Below, piece after piece: positions 9,390 through 19,429 of a stretch of 64,000 bases of DNA. The translations under genes were made by a program, and so were the position numbers. Source of the stretch: Anthoceros angustus (Eukaryota; Streptophyta; Anthocerotopsida; Anthocerotales; Anthocerotaceae); assembly GCA_010909165.1 (NCBI GenBank), contig MU008153.1:62001-126000 (forward strand). Reading direction: 5' to 3'. How positions within the stretch are numbered: the first letter of the stretch is position 1; every line of letters begins with the position of its first letter. The notes beneath the pieces are model-generated. The model was not told where the DNA came from. It saw only the letters and a list, made by a program, of their open reading frames with translations, and did no database searches.

Positions 9390-10860
9390 CTCTCGTCAGA
9401 TTCCTGCCCAAGCAAGAGCAGTTGTGTAACACGTCGGTAGATTGTCATCAAGCTTGCTGTTGTTTTTATGCAGATCGTTGCCAGTGGCTTTCCCTGATAT
9501 GTGATAACAGCAGGAGGCAGGAGGCAGGGAGTGTAACAGCAGTGCTATAAGTGGAGGGATGCCGTGAGTGGAGGCATGTCTGATGATAACTGCAGGGTGT
9601 GCGTGGGACCTGGATGATCCAAGGGAGTGGTGAAGTCGGTAATCCGTACGCATCATGCAGCAAGCAGGCAAGTCAGGAGAACGCAAAAGCCACCATGACC
9701 ACTTGCAGCACTGTCCAGGGAATGGTGCAGGCGTGAGGCTAGTGGGCAGAAGCAGCCAAGCTGAGGGCACATGCCGGCTGCTCTCTCCTGCACCCGCTGG
9801 AGAAGCTGAAGACTGTGATGAAGCTGACAGTCAAAGGCCCTTCCAGAGTGGAAAGCAGAAAGCCATGGCTGTACCGTCATGGGCGGCAGAGCGATTAAGA
9901 GGCACGCCGGTGCACTATGTGCCTCGACTCAGGAGGTATTTGCGTGCCGCACGAGGCCCCGGCTCTCTGTCTTGCAAATGAATGCAGGCGTCTGGCAGAA
10001 GCAACCGCTTCCATGATGCTCAGGATTGTGTGCACTCATCGGTCTGTCTTGTCTGTGGCAGGGTGCGGCGAAGGCTGATCGCTTCTCATTTCTGTGCCCA
10101 ACGAGTTCCTCTCGGATCCGATGTCACTCGGAGGAGCGCTCCTGTGCAGCCCGGAGCAGGAGCTGGTGAAGTGTGCTGCTGTCGGACAGGAAATGTGCCA
10201 GGAGCCATGGACTCTGCAAGATGTGGTCCTCAGAAGAGACAAGCAAGGGGACTGGTCAGCCGAGGCCTTGCCTTGAAGGTGTATCTCCAGCAAGCTCCCA
10301 ATCATCTCAAGCACAGCCTTATCTTCGTGTCGAGACTTCACACCACTTCCATGCAGCGTCCTTTCAGAATGCTCACAAGCTATTACACATCTTCCTTTCA
10401 ACAGACAGTCTTCACCCCGCTTCAAGCTTCCTTCCGCTGTGGCAGACGTGATTGCTTTATGGGTCTGGAAGCTCTCTTGATCTCTTTGCTCCATGCTTGC
10501 ATGCAGATGGAGCTCTACTGCTCCTGAATGCGGAGGTGAAGATGATGGCATGCCGGGCTACATCTCCTCCGTAAGTTCCCCATACAAGCATACAGAATAC
10601 TTGAGCTTCATCCTGTTTCTGGGGAGTGCTGCAGCCTGGGCTGGGTTGCTAGAACTTCATGCCATGCTTCAATTCCTGGTCACAATCGCTGCAGGTGGTA
10701 CAGAGGGATTGACCCCGCTTGAGTTCTGATACTAGAACGACTTCCGGCACAAGGCATGTCCTTCCCCTGAGAATTCCCTCTCCTTCCTCTTGAGCTACAG
10801 CAGACTCGGTTATGCTCTCGCAGGCAATCTCTCCTTTCAGGGAATCTCACATTTCACCAC

Positions 10861-10890
10861 TCTTTCTGTTTTTCTCCCCTTTCCTGCAGC
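10861..10890 (+). promoter_or_regulatory. Candidate 3' splice site just before the IPT9 start codon
   Basis: A long pyrimidine tract (TCTTTCTGTTTTTCTCCCCT) runs into TTCCTGCAG at 10881-10889, a textbook plant intron acceptor, one base before the ATG at 10891. Either IPT9 has a 5' UTR intron, or the coding region begins in an upstream exon and 10891 is an internal Met. No donor could be fixed by eye. Confidence 0.4.
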
Positions 10891-12267
10891 ATGGCAAGTC
10901 TTTCTCCCCATGTAGGGCCGTGTGTCAGGGCATGGGCAGAGGATACGTCATGTAGCAAAGCACGCGAGTCAGAGCTCCTGCTGATGAGACTGGATCGAGT
11001 CTGCCATGCCCCGCGGAGAAGGAGGCCGAAGGCTGTGAAAGTACCACCCTCCATCATCACTCGGGCTGAACATGGAGACCATGATCTGTCAGACACCCAG
11101 AAGCCAAAAGTGATCGTCATAGCCGGCCCGACGGCAGTAGGCAAGAGCACTGTGGCCGTGGAACTTGCCAAGAAGCTGGACGGCGAGATCGTGAGCGCCG
11201 ACTCCGTCCAGGTCTACAAGGGGCTGGACGTGGGGAGTGCCAAGACGGCACCGGCTGATCGCATGGGCATCCCTCACCACCTCATCGACATCATCTCTCC
11301 AGAATCGGAGTACGGCGCTGGAACCTTCTTCGACGATGCGCGCCAAGCCACCAGGAAGGTGCTGGACGCCGGGAGGGTCCCGATCGTGGTGGGCGGCACC
11401 GGCATGTACCTCAGATGGTACATCACGGGGAAGCCATCCACGCCCAAGTCTTCACATCATCTCTGTATAGCCGTGGAGAGGGAGCTCGCCGAGCTCCAGC
11501 GAACCGGCAACTGGGATCAGGCGGTGCAGGTGCTGGCGGACGCCGGTGACCCCGCCAGCGCCAACCGGCTGACGCGCAACGACTGGTACCGTTTGCACCG
11601 GACGCTGGAGATCGTGCGGGCGACGGGCCGGCCGCGGGCGCCGTTCGCGCTCAAAGGGAAGCGGAGTCCTTCCGACGCTGCTCCGATCGTGAACCTGGAT
11701 TTCGATTTTCGCTGCCATTTCCTCTACAAGCCCCGGCGGGAGCTCTACCGCCAGATCGATGTGCGGTGCGAGAAGATGGTGGCAGACCCGCTCGGCCTGC
11801 TGCACGAAGCTTCCTGGATGCTGGACTTAGGGTTACGGCCGAACACGAACCCCGCGACTCGGGCCATCGGGTACCGGCAGGCGATGGAGTATCTGGAGCG
11901 GTGCCGGGATGCCGGCGGGAGGAGCAGCGAGAAGGAGCTTTACGATTTTCTGTCGTCCTTCCAGAAGGCTTCCAGAAATTTTGTGAGGAAGCAGTTGACG
12001 TGGTTCCGGGAGGATCCGCTTTTTCGGTGGAGGAATGCGCAGGTGCCTGTGGCGGAGCTGTTGGATCTCATGGTGGAGGATTATCGCGGTTTGTCCGAGC
12101 CCTCGGTGCCCAGTGGCGACCTGGAAGGTTTGTTGCGAAGCTGCGACGAGGAGCATGATCACGCCACGTACAAGCCGCAGCTCCGGATATACCGAGATGC
12201 TGATGCGCGCGACAGGACCCTGGACTGGATCAGTAGGACTCAGAAGATGAGGAGGCCCGATACGTGA
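10891..12267 (+). CDS. IPT9: tRNA dimethylallyltransferase (adenylate/tRNA isopentenyltransferase, IPT9 type)
   Basis: 458 codons. The enzyme transfers the dimethylallyl group of DMAPP to N6 of A37 in tRNAs that read UNN codons; turnover of such tRNA is the plant source of cis-zeatin cytokinins. The P-loop is GPTAVGKST (residues 79-87). It is followed by SADSVQVYKGLDVGSAK (102-118), GIPHHLIDI, GGTGMYLRW (168-176), NDWYRLHRTLEIV and TRAIGYRQAMEYL, all family hallmarks. The wording and length match plant IPT9 (bacterial MiaA-like) rather than IPT2, because there is no C-terminal C2H2 zinc finger. Residues 1-70 are basic and Ser/Thr-containing, so plastid or mitochondrial targeting is possible. 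The entire core is one exon with GC-rich codons, whereas I recall the Arabidopsis gene as multi-exon, so a retrogene origin is worth considering. The frame is intact. Confidence 0.93.
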   Translation: MASLSPHVGPCVRAWAEDTSCSKARESELLLMRLDRVCHAPRRRRPKAVKVPPSIITRAEHGDHDLSDTQKPKVIVIAGPTAVGKSTVAVELAKKLDGEIVSADSVQVYKGLDVGSAKTAPADRMGIPHHLIDIISPESEYGAGTFFDDARQATRKVLDAGRVPIVVGGTGMYLRWYITGKPSTPKSSHHLCIAVERELAELQRTGNWDQAVQVLADAGDPASANRLTRNDWYRLHRTLEIVRATGRPRAPFALKGKRSPSDAAPIVNLDFDFRCHFLYKPRRELYRQIDVRCEKMVADPLGLLHEASWMLDLGLRPNTNPATRAIGYRQAMEYLERCRDAGGRSSEKELYDFLSSFQKASRNFVRKQLTWFREDPLFRWRNAQVPVAELLDLMVEDYRGLSEPSVPSGDLEGLLRSCDEEHDHATYKPQLRIYRDADARDRTLDWISRTQKMRRPDT

Positions 12268-13337
12268 AGCGGCAGGAAGCTCGGCAACCTAGACTTGTAC
12301 CTCTGTTCACTTGGCTCGGCGCTGGTTGTTATTACTGTCATGGAAGCATTGGCCCCGTCGCGTATCTCCGATGCGGGGAGGAGGAGGACGCTTCAAGGGC
12401 TCGGAGAAGTACATCCATCATGTCTTTACCCCTGCAGACCCTCTGCGGGTTTGAGAGGACATGAGTTCTGCTCTTGATATCTAATCGACACGATGTCGGA
12501 TGATCACACCGATGAAGACCAATGAAGATTAAAGGAAGAGAACCCTGCAAAAGGTTCGCACCCGGAAAAACAAAACGTTTAATAACGAGATGGAATCATA
12601 GAGATCCTAACACTATCCCTACGATGTGCCGGATTTATAATGCATGATATTTCATACAAGCTAGCAGCCTTGGGGCCTGTGCCTATGAGATGTAGTCTCA
12701 TTATCTTCACACTATGCCTTTTATTATCTTCACACTTTTCTAAAGTAGGATGTGGCTGTCTTTGGCTTCTCTGATTTCATCTCATTTGGACCTTGATATT
12801 TAGTTCATCGTGAATCTATTTGAATATTCGAGTACAAGTTCGCTGAACATCCTAAGACACATTACTTTACTATATATGATTCATGATATTGATTTGGGCC
12901 TTAATATTTAGTTTCGCTGAACATCCTAAGACACATTACTTTACTATATATGATTCATGATATTGATTTGGACCTTAATTTTTAGTTCATCGTGATAAGT
13001 AACTATCAAATATTTGAACCTTAACCCTAGATGGACCGTACGATTCAAATTGAATCTTTGATGTCCGAAACCTCAATATCTTTAAAATTGCAACGTTTTC
13101 TCTAGTGTATCCAAGAAATATTTTGTTCCTCATATTATCATCTATCTACTTCTAGGTTTTTATAAAATAAATCAGGCAAAACAAATTGGGAAAAATCTCG
13201 CTGTCGTTTCCGATCACAATTGCAGGCCATGGAGATTGTAGGATTTCGTGCTTTCCGGTGGGGATGTGAAGCACACCGATGTCTTCTACATGCCCAAAGG
13301 GCAAGACGGGTGTCATCTGCAGTTGAGACATCTGGTC
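12268..13337. other. AT-rich intergenic sequence
   Basis: No supported gene. The first 250 bp is the probable 3' UTR of IPT9. The rest is AT-rich and holds a 74-bp tandem duplication. A 76-codon minus frame at 13138-13368 has no recognisable domain. Confidence 0.45.
12839..12986. repeat. 74-bp direct tandem duplication
   Basis: Copies at about 12839-12912 and 12913-12986 share TTCGCTGAACATCCTAAGAC, then TACTATATATGATTCATGAT and GATATTGATTTGG, with a few mismatches at the right end. Confidence 0.85.
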
Positions 13338-13856
13338 TTATGCGTCCAGTTGAGGAATCATCGCGCACAAGGCAATGGGTTCATATCTCATTTCGAACAC
13401 ATATGTTTTGGAAAATATTGATCTCCAACAATTGAGAAAAGAAAGGGCTACGCATCCGTAATTTTTTAATGAATTTTTAGTGCCTAATTTCTTCCGACAA
13501 GAAAAGAAACGTAAAATCCATTTCATTCCAAATACATAGTCGGTTAAATCTGGAGTTAAATGATCTTGGAGGCAATAAGGCAACCATCTTATAAAACAAA
13601 ACCACATGAGGCATAGTCCCACACGCTCAACCATTGTTTCCCTTTGCTCCCACCAGGTACCAACAATGCCATCCAACGACAGGGAGGCTAATTCAGCATG
13701 AGCAGTCTTCGGAATGGTCTGCAATAGCAGATACTTGCCCATCTTATGAATCCAATGGTCAAGTGCAGTTGGGTCCCTAGCCCCCGAATACATTATAAGA
13801 GGCTTCAGTTTCAACCCCGTGTAAAAGGCAAAGCCCCGGGCTTGGGACACCTCCAA
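13338..13856 (-). pseudogene. Retrotransposon Gag remnant
   Basis: A 172-codon minus frame. Its first 70 residues carry the pattern of the retrotransposon Gag family: GLKLKPLIMYSGARDP, then ALDHWIHKMGKYLLL, then a stretch ending GIVGTWWEQ. Family members read roughly P-x-F-x-G-x-x-D-P, L-x-x-W, and a WW pair at the end of the helix. After residue 75 the similarity fades, so the Gag is probably frameshifted or joined to noncoding DNA. It lies downstream, on the minus strand, of the primer-binding site and LTR edge at 14810-14823, consistent with one minus-strand element. Confidence 0.6.
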
Positions 13857-14809
13857 CTACACCATCCTTTTTTCATGAGCAAGAAGAGATTGTGCAAATC
13901 ATTCCATGGTAGTGGCGATGGTTGGGGGAGTAGGTGGGTTTAAACTTTCACCCATCAAGATGGCAATCCCCCAATTTACCGCTCCTGGAGTTCAAGCATC
14001 TCGTTCCGCCAAGTGCCTACTCCCGAAACAAGCGCCCTCAAATCTGGCCCGTTACCACTCTGCTAGTCCCCGCCACCAACTTGTTGTTCTTCGTCTCTGT
14101 GTACTCACACCTCCAAATCCAACGATCTCCTAGCAGCCAAGCGTCCTCACCAAAGTCCGCAAACAAGAAAACCATGTATATAGCAGGTTCTCCCAAGTTC
14201 CAGGTGATTGGAACCAACACTCCACCCCGCTCCTGGCCAATCCAAATGCCATTTCAAGCTCAAAGAGAGCCAAATTCCACGCCCACCCTTACACAACATT
14301 CCACCAATCATTAGCATCCACTAGGCGATTCCTTAACACTTCCACAACCACACCTACCCACAAACAACTGACGATGTTCGTATTCATGCAACAATGATAA
14401 AATACTTAGCAGACTATCTCGGGTAGGGGGGATAGTTAGAACTCCTCGCGTTCTCCAATAGCCAGACGTATTGCGATCGGACCACCGGCGCTCGAGGCAC
14501 CGACTGAGGCCTCATGATGTGGTGAGGCTATTGCCACATCCAACACACTAAGCCATGAAATCCTCTCCACTCCCAGCAGTCGCTACAGTGTGAAGGTGTG
14601 GACTCTCCACAGCTAACACCGTTTTGTGAACAGAACTCGGCACGTTCATGTTGCCACACCAGCCAAATTCAATGTCAGCAACGGGTAGCAGGCCTCCTTG
14701 GACCGGAGCAAGTGACCTGGAAGATGTGGAAAGTGTATTAGTTCAGGCCGAACACATTTGCAATCATCTTCCAGATGACGCAGCTCGGCCAGCTAACATT
14801 GTCGACCAG
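13857..14809 (-). mobile_element. Leader / internal region of a minus-strand LTR element
   Basis: Between the Gag remnant and the primer-binding site. It holds no convincing protein. By position it would be the untranslated leader, and perhaps broken Gag N-terminus, of the same element. Confidence 0.35.
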
Positions 14810-14821
14810 GCTCTGATACCA
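14810..14821 (-). other. Primer-binding site for initiator tRNA-Met
   Basis: GCTCTGATACCA on the plus strand is the reverse complement of TGGTATCAGAGC, the standard plant LTR-retrotransposon primer-binding site complementary to the 3' end of initiator tRNA-Met. One base later the plus strand reads TGTAACAC, the expected CA end of a minus-strand 5' LTR. Confidence 0.85.
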
Positions 14822-14822
14822 A

Positions 14823-15050
14823 TGTAACACGCTTGCCCAGAAAATCATGTCTGCTCTATTGCGAGATCCGAATTTGTACAAGGCACTTGTCGGTGATCCA
14901 CCGCTACTAACAGTGCCCATCCTACCTCCGAAGAGTTACTATTGCTTCTATCATGCCCCATCATATTTACCCTAAACTACCCCAATAATTACTTTCTCTC
15001 TTATCCACTTACTTTCTATATTTACTATGTTTACCTTCTTTTATACCAAA
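14823..15050 (-). mobile_element. LTR of the minus-strand element (right edge not fixed)
   Basis: Begins TGTAACAC next to the primer-binding site, so it is the 5' LTR of an element reading leftward. The other terminus could not be fixed; sequence becomes pyrimidine- and AT-rich toward 15.05 kb. No second LTR copy was found to the left, so the element seems truncated. Confidence 0.5.
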
Positions 15051-15153
15051 TTACCTAATGATCGAGAAAGTTATTTGTAATATATCTTCCACGATCTTGT
15101 TTCCCATTCATTTCTTACCCCCCTCCTTTTATCCCTTCGGCCGCGCTCATCTC

Positions 15154-16117
15154 CTAACGAATCTTCCTCCGAATCCTCGCTGGTCTCTTCTTCCGTGGAA
15201 CTATTCGAGGAGTCTGCTGAAGAGCTATCTTCCTCCGTGGAACTGTCATCGGAGGACGAGGGTACTTCTTCTTCTTCTTGGATTTCTTCTTGTCCTTCCG
15301 TGCGCCCTTGTTCGATTTCTTTTGCGCTTCCGCGTTGGATTCCTCGTAATTCAGGGCGGCTTTGATTGCTCGATCCAAATCTTTCTCAGCTTGGAGCCGT
15401 ACATGCTTCCCCATCTCCGTGCCCAGACCTCTTGCGAACCAACGGATTGCCATTAATTTCGAGTGAGGACCAGCACGATCCCGCAGCTGTGGAACCTTTC
15501 CACATAAGCCTGCATGGTCTCCTTCTTCCCTCTCCGCAATCCCTCGAGTTTGGACAGGACATACCCTTCCACATCGACTCCTCTAAACCTTTCGCAAAAG
15601 GCTCTCTTCAAGGCCCCAAAGGTGGCTGGGGGTGTGGAAGAAGCTATATACTCCCGTTTGTACCACTTGGCCGCCGCTCCGCGTAGGACCCCATAAAACA
15701 GCTGGGGGCGACCTCTCGCTCCGCAGCTTCTTCGCATCCTGAGCGATACGGGCAAAGATGATTCGCCCCCATTTTGCCCTCTTGCTCTTCTGGAGGGCGT
15801 GCATGAAGACCAACAAATTGTCACCAAGGTGGTCTACCTTTGTGAGCATGTTCCAGTGGACGATAATTTTCGCCACTCACCCGTCGGTCCAGCAAGTCCA
15901 ACATGAGCCAACAATTGGAGGACCGCTGCATCCCCGGCCTTAAGAGCGCCACCTTGGCTGCTTCCACCTTCCCTTTCACCTTCAGGGGCTCCGGCACTAC
16001 GCCCCCTACCTCCTTTGCCGGGCGATTGTAGACCGCCCTAAGGACCTCCACTGTCCACCTCCTTGGGTCCTCCCGCAAGCTTTTGGAGCACACAGCCTTG
16101 GTGGCTATAGCCAACAT
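15154..16117 (-). pseudogene. Frameshifted Gag-like gene of a second LTR element
   Basis: Read right to left, three overlapping minus frames (15821-16117, 15453-15827, 15154-15453) form one broken protein. The middle part is diagnostic: LRGAAAKWYKREY, then FGALKRAFCERFRG, then KLEGLRRGKKETMQAYVERF, the core of the retrotransposon Gag family (Gag helix with a K/R-x-x-T-M-x-x-Y-V-x-x-F end). The last part continues with a basic Lys-rich tail (KSNKGARKDKKKSKKKKK), as Gag nucleic-acid-binding tails do. At least two frameshifts are needed. No protease or polymerase follows, so this is a fragment or a non-autonomous element. Confidence 0.65.
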
Positions 16118-16622
16118 CTTCCGGGCGTATTCTCGGACCAGCGCAACGCTGTCAACGGTCCATACTGCCTGGAAAATGTCAAGGTGCCACTACTGCACCA
16201 GCTCCTCCGCCTCGGCCAACCAGGGGCCAAAATCTGGGGAGCGCCTCGTGACGATGTTCTTCTCTACCAAGCGCCAAGGCTCCCAGACCTCCGCTGCCTT
16301 CTTAGGTCCCATGCTCGCTCCAGCAGTCGACCCTCAGTATGGTGGTGGGATACTTCCATGAGCTTCAAAGTTCAAAAGAGATGGGCACCCTATTTGAAGG
16401 CGAAGATCGCTCGGCGCTGCGCTCGAATGTCGGAGAAAGCTTGGCGGGGTGTCTGGCCATTGTGGCTGTGAGTCGGTCGGAAGGGTGGTCTTCTCTCAGC
16501 GTCGAGGCGTCTGGCGTAATTGATCTTGTGGAGGCGCCCTTCATTTGCCCGTCGCCAGAGTCCTACATCGTGTACTCCAACTTTACGCCCGCCACCTTTT
16601 TGGCGCTGTCCTTGGGTCGTGG
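16118..16622. other. Decayed element sequence
   Basis: Upstream of the Gag-like fragment in minus orientation. Frames on both strands are short and overlapping (for example 16390-16686 minus) and none shows a family signature. Probably the untranslated or degraded 5' part of the same element. Confidence 0.35.
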
Positions 16623-17030
16623 TTACCTGCCTATAATGGCCGCTGACAACTCTGCGGTCCCGGTCCCCTGCATGTCCGTCCTCCACTCAACACCGTCCAC
16701 ATGGCCCGCTTGCCTATTACGCTTCACCCCTTTTCCACAGTTACCTTTTCCACCTGACTTACCGTGTTCTACTCTGGAGTTTAGTTCGGAGTGACCTCCT
16801 CCGAAGTTTAGTCCGGAGTGACCTACTCCAGAGTTTAGTCCGGAGTGACCTACTCCAGAGTTTAGTCCGAAGTGACCTCCTCCAGAGTTTAGTCCGGAGT
16901 GACCTACTCCGGAGTTTAGTCCGAAGTGTCCAACGTTGTCTGAACCCGACCTTTTCTTCCGTCCCCTTGTCCATCGCAATTCCCCCTCTTCAACCTTATT
17001 TTCCCTTTTCCGCCTTATTTTCCATACCAC
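16623..17030 (-). CDS. Unidentified 135-residue frame with nine-residue Gly/Asn repeats
   Basis: An open minus frame whose centre consists of about six tandem copies of a 9-residue unit of the form GHSGLNSGV, with variations F/S at position 3 and G/V at the end. Ends are basic (KIRRKRENK at the start). No family is recognised. It is flanked by retroelement fragments on both sides and could be part of a Gag-like protein or simply a translated minisatellite. Confidence 0.3.
   Translation of the reverse strand: MVWKIRRKRENKVEEGELRWTRGRKKRSGSDNVGHFGLNSGVGHSGLNSGGGHFGLNSGVGHSGLNSGVGHSGLNFGGGHSELNSRVEHGKSGGKGNCGKGVKRNRQAGHVDGVEWRTDMQGTGTAELSAAIIGR
16772..16929. repeat. 27-bp minisatellite, about six units
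   Basis: The plus strand repeats AGTTTAGTCCGGAGTGACCT with a 7-bp variable tail (such as ACTCCAG or CCTCCAG) every 27 bp. Units differ by one or two bases, and the period of exactly 27 keeps the minus reading frame. Confidence 0.85.
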
Positions 17031-17062
17031 ACACTAAAGAAAACAAAAAAACAATTCGTCTA

Positions 17063-17404
17063 TCACCTTCCTAAGGGGGAGTCCACATTTCTTTCCTTGT
17101 CCACAGGGTCTCTTGCCCAATCAGCATGGCAGTAGGCTGTGAGTTGGAGATCACCAAGAGTCTTACCGAAACAGAGTCCTTTCCTTGGAGAGCCCTTCAA
17201 GTATCTAAAGATTCTCTTCTCAGCTGGCCAATGGGCAAGCCTTGGGTTTTCTAGAAATTGGCTAAAAGTACCAATGGCTCTGGTGATATCTAATCTAGTC
17301 CAGTTTGACAAGTAAATGAGGGACCCCACAGCCTGTTTATATGGTTTAGAAGCCATTTCCAGCTTTTCAGCTTCCGTACTGAGACATTGCTCAAGGGGTA
17401 TGTC
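17063..17404 (-). pseudogene. Ty1/copia RT-RNase H connection fragment
   Basis: The minus frame 17063-17356 encodes YKQAVGSLIYLSNWTRLDI, AIGTFSQFLENP and KRIFRYLKGSPRKGLCFG, the classic copia block between reverse transcriptase and RNase H (GSLxYLxxTRPDI, then W-x-A-x-K-R-x-L-R-Y-L-K-G). It is an outlying copy of sequence found in every unit of the array (compare 31880-32190) and is the best-preserved version of that block in the window. Confidence 0.85.
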
Positions 17405-17430
17405 ATGCCATGTGATACTAATCTCTGCAC

Positions 17431-17580
17431 TTGGGTTTAGTGTTTGATTAGCATTAATTAATCTAATTACTTATCTTTAAATAAGTAATTATTGTTAATT
17501 AGATTTGGGTTTAGTGTTTGATTAGCATTAATTAATCTAATTAATTATCTTTAGATAAGTAATAATTGTTAATTAATCTA
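17431..17580. repeat. AT-rich direct repeats with palindromic cores
   Basis: Two copies (about 17431 and 17504) share GTTTGATTAGCATTAATTAA. The first contains TTACTTAT and ATAAGTAA flanking a five-base centre, and the second a near copy. These look like part of an LTR U3 region or a foldback sequence. Confidence 0.7.
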
Positions 17581-17763
17581 AGATGCTTATGTTAATTAAG
17601 CATTGATTCGTGTTAATTAAACATGGTTAGCAAAGCTAAGTGGATAAGCTCAAGTAATATGCTTTGGCATATTCCTTGTATATTATAATGTATTCTTAGG
17701 ATATTTCCGGCATATGCTGATGCCAATAGGATATCTTGGGAATATGTCGATGCTAAGGGCTAG

Positions 17764-17813
17764 TATATATAGACCCTTCCATTGAGGACAAGCTCAGATC
17801 ATAGCTTGTCCTC
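17764..17813 (+). promoter_or_regulatory. TATA box followed by an 11-bp perfect hairpin (LTR-like promoter)
   Basis: TATATATA at 17764-17771 is followed by GAGGACAAGCT (17784-17794), an 8-base loop, and its exact complement AGCTTGTCCTC (17803-17813). A transcription start would be expected about 25-30 bp after the TATA box, inside the hairpin, so the transcript's first bases would fold. The arrangement is typical of an LTR promoter and R region on the plus strand. Confidence 0.5.
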
Positions 17814-18881
17814 TAGATATGCAATGCAAGGGTGTTGTGAAGAGGCCAAAGCTATGACTCCAAGAGCGATGTGTGAGGAATTTGCGTGTTGAGTGTGTTT
17901 GTGCCACGATGTGCGAGCTACTCCCTCATGTTGTTACAAGCTATGATCTTGTGTGTGTACACTAGATATTCATGGTAGGATTGATAGGCCGTGCTAGGCT
18001 TAGTGTGCTAGGCGATGCTAGGCGATGCAACGCTGCCGCCTTCTTCTCCTTGCCTCCTCGCGAGGAAGAACCCTTGGCAGGCGGCTCCTTCCCCTTGCCT
18101 TTCCCAGCTCGAGGCATGGTGCTTGGCTTCTCAAGTGCTTGAGAAATCACTTCCCAACGGAGGCTTGAAATTCCACACCTCAGCACCTCTTCCTTGTTGT
18201 GGTAGAACGCTCTCCCTGCGGCCTACGTTAGTCTGGTTTGAATCTTCCACCGCCACCAATTTCCTCGCGACTTCAGGCGGTAGCCGGTAAGCAATCGGGG
18301 CTCCTTCCGCTCACACCTCACGATGCTCCTCAGGCCTATGGTTCACGGCTTTAAACTGCGCCTCTCTAAGCGTTTGTCGCCTCCTCACGGTTGCACCGAG
18401 CTCGGAAAAAAACTCCCACGCTCCAGGATGCTGGATGTCTTCCTCTTCCGCTCCACCACGCTCAGCTGGGGCTCTCTCTCTTTCCTCAGCTCGCGCGCCG
18501 TCTTCTTCTTGTGCGCGGCGACGACGGCGATGGCGATGGCAGTTTACACTCTTCCTTCACTTTCTTCTCCTTCTCCTTACGTCCCAACTTCAGTCCGTCG
18601 CGAAGTGGAGGAGGAGCTGCCAAATTCGCACTTTGCCCTCTTTAGATGTCTGCCACCTGGAGGCCTCGTAACCCTAGATTGGGTTTCCCATTCCTAAATT
18701 CCTATTTTCCTATTTCCCTACCCTATGCATATCCCCGAATCAATTACTTTCTAATTAATCCTATTCATCTATTCCCCTATTGGTGAGCATATATAGTGGA
18801 TATTCCCCCTATTCTAATTTCCTTTTAGCCGAGTTCGTGACCTACCACGGTCTCTTGCCTCCTCGCGACTTCATGAGTCCG
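17814..18881. other. Repeat-derived sequence without an identified gene
   Basis: Frames of 75-125 codons occur on both strands but overlap and lack motifs. The minus frame at 17962-18186 has a basic Gly/Lys-rich segment (MPRAGKGKGKEPPAKG) that might start an element protein, with nothing recognisable after it. Confidence 0.35.
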
Positions 18882-18894
18882 CTCCCTTTCTCGA

Positions 18895-18935
18895 CCTACC
18901 GGTGGTGTGCCCTACGGCGGTAGTCTACCTACCAA
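18895..18935. repeat. Dyad motif of the TACC...GGTAGTC family
   Basis: CGACCTACCGG, then CCCTACGGCGGTAGTCTACC. The same motif cluster appears at about 20580-20620, 25673-25730, 26165-26215 and 26640-26685, linking the left edge of the array to the 24-27 kb insertion. Confidence 0.55.
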
Positions 18936-19429
18936 CCTTTGGTGCCCTCCCGCCTCATCCGGGGTCGTTTTAACCGTTTTCCTCACAGGATATCCTCTTC
19001 GCCTTCCTAACGATATTTTACCATGCTCTTCTTCAATCGTTCCTAGCCAAAAAAAATCAAACTTGTTCGTCTTGGGCTCTTTTGGGTGGTTGCCCAAACT
19101 TTTGCGTTCCACGGTACTCCTCCATCAACTCGCTCCACTACCTGCTACAAAACTTGAGATGGCAACATTTGATGTCGTGGAACTTGCCTTGGTTGTTGTT
19201 TACTTGTTGCCTTACATTCGATCGTGTGCTTAGGTTTGCAAGACAAGATCCCACTTGATGAGTAGATGGATGGACTAGGCTAGTGAGCAACTCCTTAGAG
19301 TTTGCAGCTAGAATATCAATGGCCCCTACAGCTAGAGTGTGCTTTTCATGTAGTACCCTAGGGAGCTTTATATTGGGCCGGGCTATAGCTGGTGTAAATC
19401 TTTCAAGAAACTACGAACCCAAAAAAACT

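Larger units (their letters stand above)
8556..10890. other. Intergenic, 3' flank of the DYW PPR gene and 5' flank of IPT9
   Basis: About 2.3 kb without a supported protein. Several frames of 100-180 codons occur on both strands (for example 10036-10551 minus and 9982-10527 plus), but they overlap each other, lack any recognisable domain and read as GC-rich chance frames. The right end carries a strong candidate splice acceptor directly before the IPT9 start, so part of this stretch may be a 5' UTR intron. Confidence 0.45.

Noticed and set aside
9982-10551. Overlapping frames of 181 (plus) and 171 (minus) codons between the PPR and IPT9 genes
   Set aside because: They overlap on opposite strands, have no recognisable domain or repeat, and lie where a 5' UTR intron may be.
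13138-13435. Possible protease or Gag fragment on either strand at 13.2 kb
   Set aside because: Some wording looks element-like, but the frames are short, contradictory between strands and without a diagnostic motif.
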